Origin: Gigantopelta aegis
Lineage: Eukaryota; Mollusca; Gastropoda; Neomphalida; Peltospiridae
Direction of reading: 5' to 3'
Assembly: GCF_016097555.1 (NCBI RefSeq)
Contig: NC_054706.1
Location: forward strand, 44,332,265 to 44,396,264
Length of the DNA stretch: 64,000 bases
The position numbers and the translations under genes are program-made. Positions 35,397 through 46,473 of the stretch are shown here, in pieces. The notes beneath the pieces are model-generated. The model made no database searches. It was given only the letters and a program-made list of their open reading frames with translations, and was not told the DNA's origin. Numbering within the stretch: the first letter of the stretch is position 1; every line of letters begins with the position of its first letter.

Positions 35397-36060
35397 GTGT
35401 TTACTGAAACCATATTCTTGAGAAAAAGATGTCCTGTTTTATACCGATCAAATGAAAAGAAAGACAAGCTGATGTTAGACTTTTTTCCAAATATCGGACA
35501 TAAAAAACTGAAAAACTTTTTCTATGAAGCAATCATGCTAAGCGATGTGTGCAGACAGCTGGAGATAGGTCTACGGGCTGAACAAGGTAGACCTGAACAA
35601 GTAATTCAATCTCCAAACCGTCCATCCTACAAGTTCGACTATATTTTCTACTCCCCAAGATAGAAAACCTGTTGGATGTATGGAAGTGAAAACGCCTTTC
35701 ACGGTGGATTCGACATCATTTAGAAGGGCAGTTTTGCATTGTCTTGTCCTGCATTTAGAAGGGCAGTTTTACATTGTCTTGTCCTGCATTTAGAAGGGCA
35801 GTTTTACATTGTCTTGTCCTGCATTTAGAAGGGCAGTTTTGCATTGTTGTGTCCTGCATTTAGAAGGGCAGTTTTACATTGTCTTGTCCTGCATTTAGAA
35901 GGGCAGTTTTACATTGTCTTGTCCTGCATTTAGAAGGGCAGTTTTACATTGTCTTGTCCTGCATTTTGAAGGGCAGTTTTGCATTGTCTTGTCCTACATT
36001 TAGAAGGGCAGTTTTGCATTGTCTTGTCCTGCAAGAATTTGTGAATACCAACAGTCGTTA
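35397..36060 (+). pseudogene. Degenerate copy of the PD-(D/E)XK nuclease-like gene
   Basis: Peptides align with the protein encoded at 17030-18393: SYKFDYIFYSPR against NCKFDFLFHTHD, then KPVGCMEVKTP against KPIGCMEAKTS, then SFRRAVLHCLVLQEF against AFAQATIQLLVLQQL. Upstream, LSDVCRQLEIGLRAEQGRPE corresponds to ILQKVRMRLKFGIKTEEQ. The Asp and E-x-K positions of the nuclease core are still visible but no longer in one open frame, and nine 35-bp units interrupt the segment just after E-x-K. No intact C-terminal region is seen beyond 36060. It is a paralogous copy that has decayed, not a second working gene. Confidence 0.65.
35717..36031 (+). repeat. 35-bp minisatellite made from nuclease coding sequence, exactly 9 units
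   Basis: The unit CATTTAGAAGGGCAGTTTTA, then CATTGTCTTGTCCTG, occurs nine times (315 bp = 9 x 35) with very few differences. The unit corresponds to the codons for SFRRAVLHCLVL in the nuclease-like copy. The coding match resumes after the last unit (LQEFVN). Since 35 is not a multiple of three, the array destroys the frame. Confidence 0.9.
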
Positions 36061-36208
36061 AAATCATCAAAGTGTCCATTTGTTTTCCACCTGAACTGAT
36101 AGCATTAGATCAGTATTGATTGATGTCGGCACTAGGAAGCAAGATCCGCCTGAACGTTGTCAAGGGTATATAATATTATACCCATGAATGTCAGAAAGGT
36201 GAAATACC

Positions 36209-36492
36209 TCTAGATATTGAGCTGAAATGTTGTATACAGCTTAATCATCTTTTGTTACATATCATATTTGACTTTTGTGACAATGTACACATTTTTTTAG
36301 TTTTAGCCCTTAAACTTGGGAGATGTGAAGATTTTCTTTCTTTCTTCTTCTTTTTTTTCCACAATTGATGCCTGAAGATAGAGATGAAAATTTGCATTTA
36401 GCTTTATCATGTATTGTTACAGATAAAGTTTTAACTTTCATGGCAATTTACTCATTTTTACAGAGTTATGGCCCTTGAACTTAGAAGATAAG
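36209..36492. repeat. Two diverged units of a repeat ending TTATGGCCCTTGAACTTA
   Basis: About 36209-36330 and 36370-36492 share the order GAGCTGAAATGTTG / GAGATGAAAATTTG, TTACATATC / TTACAGATA, GTTTTAGCCCTTAAACTTGG / GAGTTATGGCCCTTGAACTT. From memory, the last phrase is a common dispersed repeat in bivalves and gastropods. Confidence 0.45.
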
Positions 36493-37008
36493 AATGTTCG
36501 TTAGGCCCTGTGGAGACATGTACTGCTTTAGAAGTACTCTCAGAATCCATGTTAATTTTGTGTTTCCATGCACTTTCGTAAATACCGGGCTGCCCTCATC
36601 TTCATCTAGCAGCCACTGTGGACAAATGACAAGAGAACCATACTATTTTAGAAATAGCATTAACAATGTTTATTATCTTTGTATAGTGACATTATGTACA
36701 ATAATAATACTAGACTTAAAATTTTACTTTAACTTCAAAAATGTTACGTAAAATGTAAAACCTTTTCACTCTAAATGGCTAAAAATAATCACAGTGTAAC
36801 AGTGATTTGTACTGAGATAAAAATAAAATCTTCAAAGTTATATATGTTAATAAAATTTGATCTTATTTGTAAATAGCAAACAAATTTTAAAAACCCCAAA
36901 TAATTATATAGTTTGAAATAATCCATAGAGTAATCTCAAACATATACATGTACAGTGACTAGTTCACTTAACTAAGGGTACAAAATTATAAAGAAATTCT
37001 TAACTACA

Positions 37009-37714
37009 AATCTTACAATCTAATTAAAATTAGCTCCACTATTACATGTGGATCTAACAGCAGCCAGTTGGAGCTCATGTCCACCAATCAAAACCTTACT
37101 TGCAGAATCATACCAGTGATTTGAAAATAATTTGAAAACATTCCAAATTATTCTGAGGGTATACGACATGTTTCATGTGAATTATAAATGGCTTATTTAG
37201 ACCAGTAGAACTAATTTTAATTAGATTGCTAACAACACTGCGTAGTCTGCAATGTCCAAGTAACATTTCGTCTGTAAATAATAATTTAAATATTGACCAA
37301 TCACACTTCGCCTTTTATAATGTTATTTGGGAGCATACAAATTCTAAAAATATCGGGCGAGTCTATTTTAGTGGCCGCAGTACATCGAACCATACCAATA
37401 CGTACGGGATGGATTATCAGTCTTCAGTTTTACATTACAAATTATTTATTTATTAAAAAAACTAAAAACTAAATCAGTCTTCAGTTTTACATTACAAATT
37501 ATTTATTTTATAAATAAAACATGTTTTAAGACATTCATAATTCACACGAAACATGTCGTATACCCTCAGGATAATTCGGAATGTTTTTAAATTATTTTTA
37601 AATCACTGGCATGATTCTGCAAGTAAGGTTTTGATTGGTGGACATGAGCTCTAACTGGCTGCTGTTAGATCCACATGTAATAGTGGAGCTAATTTTAATT
37701 AGATTGCAAATCTT
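37009..37714. mobile_element. Long foldback element, about 180-bp inverted arms
   Basis: The left arm (37009 to about 37187) and the right arm (about 37534-37714) are inverted copies across nearly their whole length, for example TTAGCTCCACTATTACATGT against ACATGTAATAGTGGAGCTAA. The loop is about 345 bp and contains no recognisable gene. It is a foldback-type non-autonomous element or an inverted duplication. Confidence 0.85.
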
Positions 37715-38091
37715 ATAAACCTAAAATCATCAAGAGTAACTTTGTCCTGAATCTGAATATAATTTAATACAAACCAGATCATTTCACATGTATTTGCTAT
37801 AATACTTTAAATGTATTAAATTGAGCATCGACCATACAACATCACCATGTTGTTAAACCCTGTTAAGGGTTATGTCCCCCACCCCCGCCAGTTGCAGCTT
37901 ACATTGGTTTATTTGTGACACATATGAAATATTGGTCACAAAAATGGTAACTACAGATATGGAAAAAAGTGAATATTTATACTCCTTGTTTTTTTCCCCA
38001 ACAATATGCTATTCATTAAACTTACTTTAATGAAACATACCCCACGTTTTTTGACATAAAATATATTTAATATTCAAATAGTCCCAACCAA

Positions 38092-38290
38092 ACCAGTGCC
38101 CTATATGATTAGTACATCAAAGGCTGTGGTATGTGCCATCCTGTCTAAGGGAAAGTGCATATAAAAGATACCTTGCTGCTTATGGAAAAATATAGTAGGT
38201 TTCCTGTAACACCTAGTCAGAATGACCATATCTTTGATATCCAACAACCAACGATTGATCAATCTGCTCTAGTGGCACAAAACAAACTTT
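38092..38290 (+). mobile_element. SINE core with tail type 2 (headless)
   Basis: ACATCAAAGGCTGTGGTATG, GTGCATATAAAAGATACCTT, then GATATCCAACAACCAACGAT and AAACAAACTTTAACTT. It is diverged, so older than most other copies. Confidence 0.75.
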
Positions 38291-38310
38291 AACTTCATAT
38301 TAAAACCGTG

Positions 38311-39029
38311 GTTTAAATTAAATAAAACTATCTGGATATGTTACAGTCAAGACTTAAAATAAGTCAGTTTGTAGTTGTAGTTTTAAACACTGGTTTAATT
38401 AAATAAAACTATTTGGATATGTTACAGTCAAGGTTTAAAATAGTCAGTTTGTAGTTGTAGTTTTAAACACTGGTTTAAATTAAATAAAACTATCTGGATA
38501 TGTTACATTCAAGGTTTAAAATAGTCAGTTTGTAGTTGTAGTTTTAAACACTGGTTTAAATTAAATAAAACTATCTGGATATGTTACATTCAAGGTTTAA
38601 AATAAGTCAGTTTGTAGTTGTAGTTTTAAACAGTGGTTTAAATTAAATAAAACTATCTGGATATGTTACAGTCAAGGTTTAAAATAAGTCAGTTTGTAGT
38701 TGTAGTTTTAAACAGTGGTTTAAATTAAATAAAACTATCTGGATATGTTACAGTCAAGGTTTAAAATAAGTCAGTTTGTAGTTTTAGTTTTAAACAGTGG
38801 TTTAAATTAAATAAAACTATCTGGATATGTTACAGTCAAGACTTAAAATAAGTCAGTTTGTAGTTGTAGTTTTAAACAGTGGTTTAAATTAAATAAAACT
38901 ATCTGGATATGTTACAGTCAAGACTTAAAATAAGTCAGTTTGTAGTTGTAGTTTTAAACAGTGGTTTAAATTAAATAAAACTATCTGGATATGTTACAGT
39001 CAAGGTTTAAAATAAGTCAGTTTGTAGTC
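38311..39029. repeat. About 82-bp minisatellite, about 9 units
   Basis: Units AACTATCTGGATATGTTACA, then GTCAAGGTTTAAAATAAGTC and AGTTTGTAGTTGTAGTTTTA, differing at few sites (ACAGTCAAG/ACATTCAAG, CACTGG/CAGTGG). It starts just after the SINE at 38092 and ends at a fragment of the TTAA MITE (39030-39080). Confidence 0.9.
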
Positions 39030-39361
39030 ATTAAAAAAGATTTGATTAGTCGAAAACAGATTACAATGCAGCAAACTCTGGTTTAAGTCTTAAAATTGTA
39101 CAAGAAATGTCATTTTTCTTCTTCTTTTTTTTTTTTTCTACATTAAACTAGAATAATCATGAATTTTACATCTAATATATTTGATTAAAGTAATAATTGT
39201 TTTTAGTTTAATTGCATTTTTAACATGCATTATAATGAAAACCATTTACTATGTGTGTAAAGACATGATAAAATATACACATGACCTTCATTCCCCCCTC
39301 ACCCGATATTAATTTTCATTCACTCTAATCAACTAGATAGACTGATTTTACAGTCTAATGA

Positions 39362-39499
39362 CTGTCACTTTCCAAATTGATTAACTGAATCAGTCACTTT
39401 ACATATTGTCCAAGTGAATCAGTCACTTTACAAATTGCCTGAGTGAATCAGTCACTTTACAAATTGCCTGAGTGAATCAGTCACTTTACAAATTGACTG
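39362..39499. repeat. 29-bp minisatellite, about 5 units
   Basis: GTCACTTTACAAATTGCCTG plus AGTGAATCA repeated with small changes. Confidence 0.85.
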
Positions 39500-39789
39500 A
39501 TTTTATACACTATAACTGGAACATTTACATGAAAAAGCTGCATGAACCAAATACACCAAGTGTATTTAAATGAATACTGATATTTTTCTTTTTTTACCTA
39601 CATATAAATTACTATATTTACATGATACATTGTACCGTAATTTCCTATGTACATGAATGTATAAGTATATACAAGTAAAGGTAGCATTAAAACACTCAAA
39701 ACAGAAGAAATATTTCAATCAGTAGAATGAAAGCATGGAAGATTTTTTTTTTTTAATATTTGACACAACTGTCAGACAATACTGTGATA

Positions 39790-39965
39790 CAGTGAAACCC
39801 CTCTAAACCGGACACCCTTGTGACCAATAAAAATGTCCGGTATTAAGAGGGATCCAGTTTAGAGAGGTTAAGTTCTATACTGGTTTTTAAAAAGGGACTC
39901 TTCCAAACATTCGGTTTTGAGGGAATTGTGGTTTACAGAAGGTCCAGTCTTGGGAGGTTTCACTG
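39790..39965. mobile_element. MITE with CAGTGAAACCCCTCTAAACC ends (copy 1)
   Basis: The left CAGTGAAACCCCTCTAA is inverted at the right as TTGGGAGGTTTCACTG. An internal copy of the end-like sequence (TTTAGAGAGGTTAAGTTCT) is also present. GATA occurs on both outer flanks. 176 bp, non-coding. Copy 2 is at 40586-40760. Confidence 0.8.
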
Positions 39966-40183
39966 GATATAGATTGTAGAGGACTGTCAGTTGGTCAGAT
40001 TATAAACAAATTCAAAGGAAAATTTATATATTCTTTCACGTAAAAAAAAACCCCTAAAAAATGTTAAAGAAAAAAAAAGAGAGAAGATTCTTGGCTTAGA
40101 ATACTGTCAATCATTTAGTCCACCCTTGAAAAATCATTTAAATTGTTTGCTGTAATAGGACTTTGATATACAATTCACTGTGG

Positions 40184-40498
40184 GGTGGGAGTTAGCTCAG
40201 TTGGTTGAGCACTCACCCAAAGGTGCCTGGTCCAAAGGATCAAATCTCCTTGATGGACCCATTCTCCAGTTGATTTTTCTTTTCTCTCAAGCCAACCAAT
40301 GCCCCATGACTGGTACATCACAGACAGTGTAATTATGTGCTGTTCTGTCTGTGGGGAATGTGCATATAGAAGAGCCCTTGCTGCTAATGAAAAAATGTAA
40401 TGGATATTTTCTCTGATGTCATTATTACTATATGTTTGACATCTAATATCTTAATATTCATAAATCAATATGCTGGTATTGTTAAAACAAATTAACTT
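40184..40498 (+). mobile_element. SINE with a different tRNA head joined to core and tail type 2
   Basis: The head GGGAGTTAGCTCAGTTGGTT then GAGCACTC is a clear tRNA A-box region unlike head types 1 and 2. The shared core (TGTGCTGTTCTGTCTGTGGG) and a type 2 tail follow. This is one of the cases showing head swapping. Confidence 0.75.
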
Positions 40499-40585
40499 CT
40501 ACACAAACTCTTCTCTTTTTTTCTACATCACTTCCTATTCCAGGCCAGTTGCCAGTTGATGTTTTATAATTTTGGTTTTTATATA

Positions 40586-40760
40586 GAGTGAAACCCCTCT
40601 AAACCAGACACCCTTGGGACCAAGACAAATGCCCAGTTTCAAGAGGGATCTGATTTAGAGAGGTTAAGTTCTGTCATGGTTTTTAAAAAGGGACTCAGTA
40701 AAGTGTCCGGTTTTGAGGGAATTCTGGTTTACAGATGATCCGGTCTTGAGAGGTTTCACT
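40586..40760. mobile_element. MITE with GTGAAACCCCTCTAAACC ends (copy 2)
   Basis: Same layout as the copy at 39790: AGAGTGAAACCCCTCTAAAC at the left and CTTGAGAGGTTTCACTA at the right, with ATA on both flanks. The two copies lie 620 bp apart in the same orientation, with the SINE at 40184 between them. Confidence 0.8.
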
Positions 40761-41106
40761 ATACACTGTATTACTGTATTGAAAAATACACCAAATTTAA
40801 AACATTAAAATATAAATAAATACACCATGTAGCTAACCATTTCAGTTATATGAACATATTTATAACAGTAATTCTGACTGCAGCAGTTACAACAATGTCA
40901 GAAAAGAAATAAACCCACTTCCCTGGCATTCCCTAAATTACTGTTGTGTTTAAAATAAATTACATTAATTTTGAATTTACATTATTTTTATAAATATTTT
41001 AATACTCAAAACCAAAATCCTCCTTTATTAGCACGTTATATATATATATATAGCAAACTAAAAACTCTGTCCCTTTAAAGGTGTAAAATTGAGAAGTTGG
41101 ATAACA

Positions 41107-41182
41107 TTTGAATGAATCTATTAACAGACAATTGGAATGAATCTATTAACAGACAATTGAATGAATCTATTAACAGACAATT
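41107..41182. repeat. Short tandem repeat of GAATGAATCTATTAACAGAC
   Basis: Three units of about 25-28 bp (GAATGAATCTATTAACAGAC plus AATTG). Confidence 0.85.
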
Positions 41183-41189
41183 GGACAGA

Positions 41190-42070
41190 CAGCCTGACTC
41201 AAGACTAATCTAATTTTTCAGGTTAACAAAAACATAAATTATTTTTAAAATCTGGAGTCATGGACATATATGTACAGCTATACATACATAAAACCCCCAC
41301 AAACGGTGTAATAATTCTATCATACATACAGACATGTAACTGTATAATAACTAAATACAATTTATATATATATATATATACATGTATATATATATATATA
41401 TACACACACACATTATATATGTATATTAATTAAATATTTACAAAATGTATCACAGTGTAGTAATTTAAGGTTGAAAATAAATTCTCTGGTTTTGGCTTTC
41501 ATATAAAACTCAATAAATAAGATGAATTGTAAACAATGAAAACGACCAAAGTGTTAACACAACTCACATGAGTAATAAAGAGTACATTCATTCTTGACGA
41601 CAAAGCAGCTTTCTCTCAAAATATTAATTTATAAAGCATGTACATGTAAGATAGAATTAAGAAAACCATGATCTGTGTTTAAAGATTACACTACAACTTT
41701 TAATAGTATATTCTTAAATAGAATTGGTACTCAAATCAATACCATTGTCATATGCTATAAACCTACAAATCAAAATGGTTCGACTACTATATTCTACTTA
41801 AGGTAAACATGTTTTTAAATATTAAAAAAGGGTGATATTTTTGTTGGCATTTTTCTGTTAACAAAAATACATTATAGTTAATTCTAGAGTATGAAAATAC
41901 ATTAAAAGGACATAATTTGTTCTCTTAAATAGGCCTATAGTCATGCAGTTATAGAGGTCCCTGTAATAATATGCAATAATAATAATTATTTGATTTTGAG
42001 GAAAAATTCCTTGAAAAAAAAAATGATAAGCAAAATGGCCACTATATGATTTACCCAACAAAATAATGAT
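41190..42070. other. No gene recognised; AT-rich with (TA)n and (AC)n
   Basis: TA-rich microsatellite at 41364-41426. Nothing else identified. Confidence 0.4.
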
Positions 42071-42074
42071 AACA

Positions 42075-42565
42075 TATACTAGCTGACAAACTTTTAATCA
42101 TGTCATTTAAGTTGTTTTTATAGTACCATGGTGGGTTGGACCGTATATAAAAATGGCATATTAGCTGACAAACCTTTAATCATGTCATTTAACTTGTTTT
42201 TATAGTACCATGGTGGGTTGGACTGTGTATAAAAATGCCACATTAGCTGACAAACTTTTAATCATGTCATTTAAGTTGTTTTTATAGTACCATGGTGGGT
42301 TGGACTGTGTATAAAAATTGCATATTAGCTGACAAACTTTTAATCATGTCATTTAAGTTGTTTTTATAGTACCGTGGTGGGTTGGACTGTGTATAAAAAT
42401 TGCATATTAGTGGACAAACTTTTAATCATGTCAGTTAACTTGTTTTTATAGTACCGTGGTGGGTTGGACTGTGTATAAAAATTGCATATTAGTGGACAAA
42501 CTTTTAATCATGTCATTAAAGTTGTTTTAATAGTACCATGGTGGGTTAGACTGTGTATAAAAATC
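42075..42565. repeat. About 81-bp minisatellite, 6 units
   Basis: Units TTAGCTGACAAACTTTTAAT, CATGTCATTTAAGTTGTTTT and TATAGTACCATGGTGGGTTG, with few differences. It lies downstream (3') of the PKG stop codon. Confidence 0.9.
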
Positions 42566-42735
42566 TAGAAGCTAAGATGTATTAACTGAAATGGTATAGA
42601 TTAGCTATATATCATTTATGAGGAGCAGGGGGTCATGCTAAATTATGTTTACCCCCTCCCCGAAATGCCAAACCCTCTTACTGCATCACTGACCATATTC
42701 CTGAATAAAAACATTGGCTATCGCAGAAAATAAAT

Positions 42736-42772
42736 CATACATTCATTCATTCATTCATTCATTCATTCATTC
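42736..42772. repeat. (ATTC)n microsatellite
   Basis: About nine ATTC units. Confidence 0.95.
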
Positions 42773-43050
42773 AAATATGAAATAAATAATAAGGTTTTAT
42801 CACTGATGATAGCATATTTTTTTGTGTGTTGAATATCACATCAACTGAAATATGGTTTCATCCACACAAAGGTTTGTTATACTGTAAGTTATGCAAGGAA
42901 TTCTTGAAACAAAAATTGTTTTCTCTTCCACAAAAACAATTTGTAAATGCAAAGGATGCATATTGTTCTCTACCAAGAACCTTTACTCTAGACAGCAGTT
43001 TTCTCTTGTATACTGAGACAATACATGTCTACCGACTGTCGTTTTCATCC

Positions 43051-43056
43051 TTTATT
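43051..43056 (-). promoter_or_regulatory. Candidate poly(A) signal for the PKG transcript
   Basis: The minus-strand AATAAA about 690 bp beyond the PKG stop codon is one of the nearer canonical signals. Others exist further left, so the true 3' end is not fixed. Confidence 0.3.
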
Positions 43057-43300
43057 GGGAAACGGGGCTCGAAATAGGAAGTAAAATATGGCCTACTGTT
43101 TTTAACACAGTTGACAACAGAAATATGCCCTGCTAAGAAAAACTATGGCCTTGTAGAAATAAGATAGCATATGGTTTGGGATAGTGTGTAAAAATCAGAA
43201 CCTCCGAGATGTGTGTTAGAGCATTATGGAATTAAACTATACAAGAATCACAAGCTAAACAGCAAATGAGATATCGTATGTAAATCTGTCCCATGATAAA

Positions 43301-43400
43301 TGACCTGTGATTTGGTTTATGGTTTTAACAGGTGACCTGTGATTTTGTTTACGGTTTTAACAGGTGACCTATGATTTTGTTTATGGTTTTAGCAGGTGAA
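43301..43400. repeat. About 33-bp repeat, 3 units, in the probable PKG 3'UTR
   Basis: GTGACCTGTGATTTTGTTTA plus CGGTTTTAACAG repeated three times with small changes. Confidence 0.85.
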
Positions 43401-43745
43401 TTTCACCTGCTAGGTCTAAAACAAGACTGCGTTTTGTAGTGTACTATTTCAAGCTCTGCATGGAAACAGTTCTTCAGTTTCTCTCTTTAATGACTGCAGG
43501 TTTCTGTTCTACCAGGAATAAGAGACCATTGTTTCTCTTCTTGCAAGAAACATTTCTCTAGAGGGTTTGTTTTTCTCATCTACAAAGAATATTTTGCAGA
43601 CATTCTGAAGAGAAGTACTTTTAATATTCTTCCATGAAATAGATTTCTCTAGAGGCCAGCTCTTTTTGATGAAGATTTCACTAGAGACTGCGGTTGTCTC
43701 TTCTACTGAAATAATGCTGAACGTAGATTTGTGCAGAAGGTCCGA

Positions 43746-43841
43746 TCAAAAGTTAGCATCCCAGTTAGAGGTCTCATCTGGTGGAATATCAACCTCAGAT
43801 GGGTAACTGTCGAAGTTGCCATAATCAGCAGGGCCTTTCAC
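43746..43841 (-). CDS. PRKG1: PKG exon G (last coding exon)
   Basis: 31 residues and TGA: VKGPADYGNFDSYPSEVDIP then PDETSNWDANF. It matches the PKG C-tail, which in vertebrate PKG1 reads NFDSFPED..PPDDNSGWDIDF. The acceptor is T-rich, ending TTTTAAG. Phase 0. A 53-bp tandem array begins only about 8 bp upstream of the acceptor. Confidence 0.93.
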   Translation of the reverse strand: MKGPADYGNFDSYPSEVDIPPDETSNWDANF

Positions 43842-43848
43842 CTTAAAA

Positions 43849-44840
43849 AAACAACACAGACATGACTGTAAACTACATATGTACATGTATCTCTGTTGAA
43901 ACAACAACACAGACGTGACTGTAAACTACATATGTACATGTATCTCTGTTGAAACAACAACACAGACGTGACTGTAAACTACATATGTACATGTATCTCT
44001 GTTGAAACAACAACACAGACGTGACTGTAAACTACATATGTACATGTATCTCTGTTGAAACAACAACACAAACGTGACTGTAAACTACATACCGGTATGT
44101 ACATGTATCTCTGTTGAAACAACAACACAAACATGACTGTTGAAACAACAAACACATACGTGATATACATATGTACACAAACAACAACACAAACGTGACT
44201 GTAAACTACATATGTACATGTATCTCTGTTGAAACAACAACACAAACGTGACTGTAAACTACATATGTACATGTATTTCTGCTGAAACAAACTGGCGTCG
44301 TGGTAGGCCATCGGTCTACAGGCTGGTAGGTACTGGGTTCGGATCCCAGTCGAGGCATGGGATTTTTAATCCAGATACCGACTCCAAACCCTGAGTGAGT
44401 GCTCCGCAAGGCTCAGTGGGTAGGTGTAAACCACTTGCACCGACCAGTAATCCATAACTGGTTCAACAAAGGCCATGGTTTGTGCTGTCCTGCCTGTGGG
44501 AAGCGCAAATAAAAGATCCCTTGCTGCTAATCAGAAGAGTAGCCCATGTAGTGGCGACAGCGGGTTTCCTCTCAAAATCTGTGTAGTCCTTAACCATATG
44601 TCTGACGCCATATAACCGTAAATAAAATGTGTTGAGTGCGTCGTTAAATAAAACATTTCTTTCTTTTTTCTCTTTTGAAACAACAACACAAACGTGACTG
44701 TAAACTACGTGTGTACATGTATCTCTTTTGAAACAACAACACAGACATGACTGTAAACTACACATAAACTATAAACTGTGTGTGTGTGTGTGTATCTCTG
44801 CTGTGTACATGTATCTCTGCTGTGTACATGTATCTCTGCT
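43849..44840. repeat. 53-bp minisatellite split by a SINE
   Basis: Units GAAACAACAACACAGACGTG, ACTGTAAACTACATATGTAC and ATGTATCTCTGTT; about eight units at 43849-44290 and about two more with variants at 44676-44840. A SINE at 44291-44670 separates the two parts. GAAACAA lies on both sides of the SINE, fitting a target duplication although the array itself contains that word. Confidence 0.9.
44291..44670 (+). mobile_element. Full-length SINE, head type 1 with tail type 1
   Basis: Head ACTGGCGTCGTGGTAGGCCA, B box GGGTTCGGATCCCAG, core CCATGGTTTGTGCTGTCCTG and AGCGCAAATAAAAGATCCCT, tail GTAAATAAAATGTGTTGAGT then GCGTCGTTAAATAAAACA and TTTC repeats. It is well preserved and therefore young. It inserted into an existing 53-bp array, so the array is older. 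Confidence 0.9.
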
Positions 44841-45495
44841 GAAACAAGAAACTTAAACAATTCTAAAGAATTAAATGTCATTCCTACCACAATCTGGCTT
44901 GAGGTTTAAAAACAAACAATTAAAATGGACTAAGTTTCCCTGATCGAAGTATCTTGAAAAACAAGAGTACCGGTGAGGTACATGATATGCCCATCAGGAT
45001 TTGATGGAAAACCTTAGATATTAATGAATATGTTACGGGAATGATTCAGTTCTAATTATAACCTAGTAATTGTATGTGACACACCACCATCTCAAGTTCT
45101 TCCCACATGTGAGGTTTGATGGTCCTGTATGCATTTTTATGCAAGATATGATCTGGACAAGAAAACGTTAACAGACGGCTGTATGGATGGACGGACAACG
45201 CCATACCATAATATGACCCAATCATAGATGGACATATAAAAAAGAAGTTAAAATCCCCCAAGCAAACAACTAAGAGAGACCAAACAATATACATTGTATC
45301 ATTCAACATAAAAAGCATCCTAAATGACCAGGGTCTAGTTTATAAAATGGTAGTGTGTACGAAACGTCCAGGGACGAAACAAATCAGATACAAAATTTTA
45401 ACCACCTGCTTTCTTTGACTATGTTCATGAAGGTGATATAGTAATTATAGTAATTATAGTAATTATCCTATGGGTAACACTAAAACTAGATTTAC

Positions 45496-45562
45496 CTTTG
45501 GTACAATGGGTGGGGTAATTTTTCTTTTCACCAGACCATCCCAGTCAAATCCTTGAAACCAC
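45496..45562 (-). CDS. PRKG1: PKG exon F
   Basis: 67 bp encoding (K)WFQGFDWDGLVKRKITPPIV then PK, the PKG segment after the kinase core (KHKWFEGFNWEGL..TPPI in vertebrates). Acceptor ATTTCAG, donor GTAAAT. Confidence 0.93.
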
Positions 45563-45870
45563 CTGAAATAAAGACATGTATCAACATGTATGTTATTGTT
45601 TAATTTATAGTACATGTATGTGTTATTATGTAATGTTATATTTTGGTGAGTCATTTACATAGGCCTGCAGCCTGTTTACCAATCCACATTTTATAGTTAT
45701 TAAATGATGGGTTTTGGGTTGTTATTGTTTTGGGGTTTTTCATTCTTAAAACATTGTACTACTTAAAGGTTGTCACTGAATACACACTCTAGTGTTATAG
45801 CCCAACTATTCCTATTCTTTTGTAATTGCATAAATTATTTAAAAAAAAAAAATATATATATTTGATAATT

Positions 45871-45901
45871 TGTGTGATCCCTTATTTCTTTCCATCAGTA
45901 T
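45871..45901. mobile_element. Lone terminal repeat of the ATACTGATGGA MITE
   Basis: GTGTGATCCCTTATTTCTTT then CCATCAGTATA matches the right end of the element at 21459-21690. Confidence 0.6.
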
Positions 45902-45943
45902 ATCGTGATGCAATGTTTATTCTTGTAGTTCTTTATTTCTATT

Positions 45944-46040
45944 ACTGGCCTTGGTGGCACAGTGGTTAAGCCATCAGACTAGAGGCTGGTAGGTACAGGG
46001 TTCACAACCCAGTCATAGGCATTGGAAGATTGCAGCAACT
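45944..46040 (+). mobile_element. SINE head type 1 (head only), ending in an 18-G run
   Basis: ACTGGCCTTGGTGGCACAGT, GGTTAAGCCATCAGACTAGA, GGCTGGTAGGTACAGGGTTC then AACCCAG. This variant, with AAGCCATCAGAC, is the one expanded in the array at 60775-62661. Confidence 0.8.
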
Positions 46041-46204
46041 GGGGGGGGGGGGGGGGGGCACTTATTAAATGCGAGTTCATATTCTGTCAGTACAATATGT
46101 CTTCTTTATTTCCTGCAATCCAACAAACAACACATTTGTACTCTACAATACCTGCCTTGAAAAACATCTAAACATACTGTATCCAGAAATGCACATGTAT
46201 TGTA

Positions 46205-46225
46205 GGGGGGGGGGGGGGGGGGGGG

Positions 46226-46284
<59 letters not shown>
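46205..46284. repeat. Poly-G run followed by (GA)n microsatellite
   Basis: About 24 Gs, then about 28 GA units. Confidence 0.95.
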
Positions 46285-46287
<3 letters not shown>

Positions 46288-46473
46288 AGAGGGAATAGCC
46301 CAGTGGTAAAAAACTCGTCTGTCTTAGAAGGTGTATATAAAAATTCCTTGTTACTAATGGAAAATGTTGCAGGTTTTCTCTTTAAGACTTACCCAATGCT
46401 GACATCCAATAGCCGATCATTAATAACTCAATGTGCTCTAGTGGTGTTTTTAAACAATACAAACAGACTTTAC
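46285..46473 (+). mobile_element. SINE, head type 2 with tail type 2, internally deleted
   Basis: GGGAATAGCCCAGTGGTAAA at the head, core reduced to GTGTATATAAAAATTCCTTG, tail GACATCCAATAGCCGATCAT then GTGCTCTAGTGGTGTTTTTA. The B-box region is deleted. Confidence 0.75.

Noticed and set aside
43979-44409. 110-residue repeat protein and neighbouring ORFs
   Set aside because: Translation of the 53-bp minisatellite and the SINE inserted in it.
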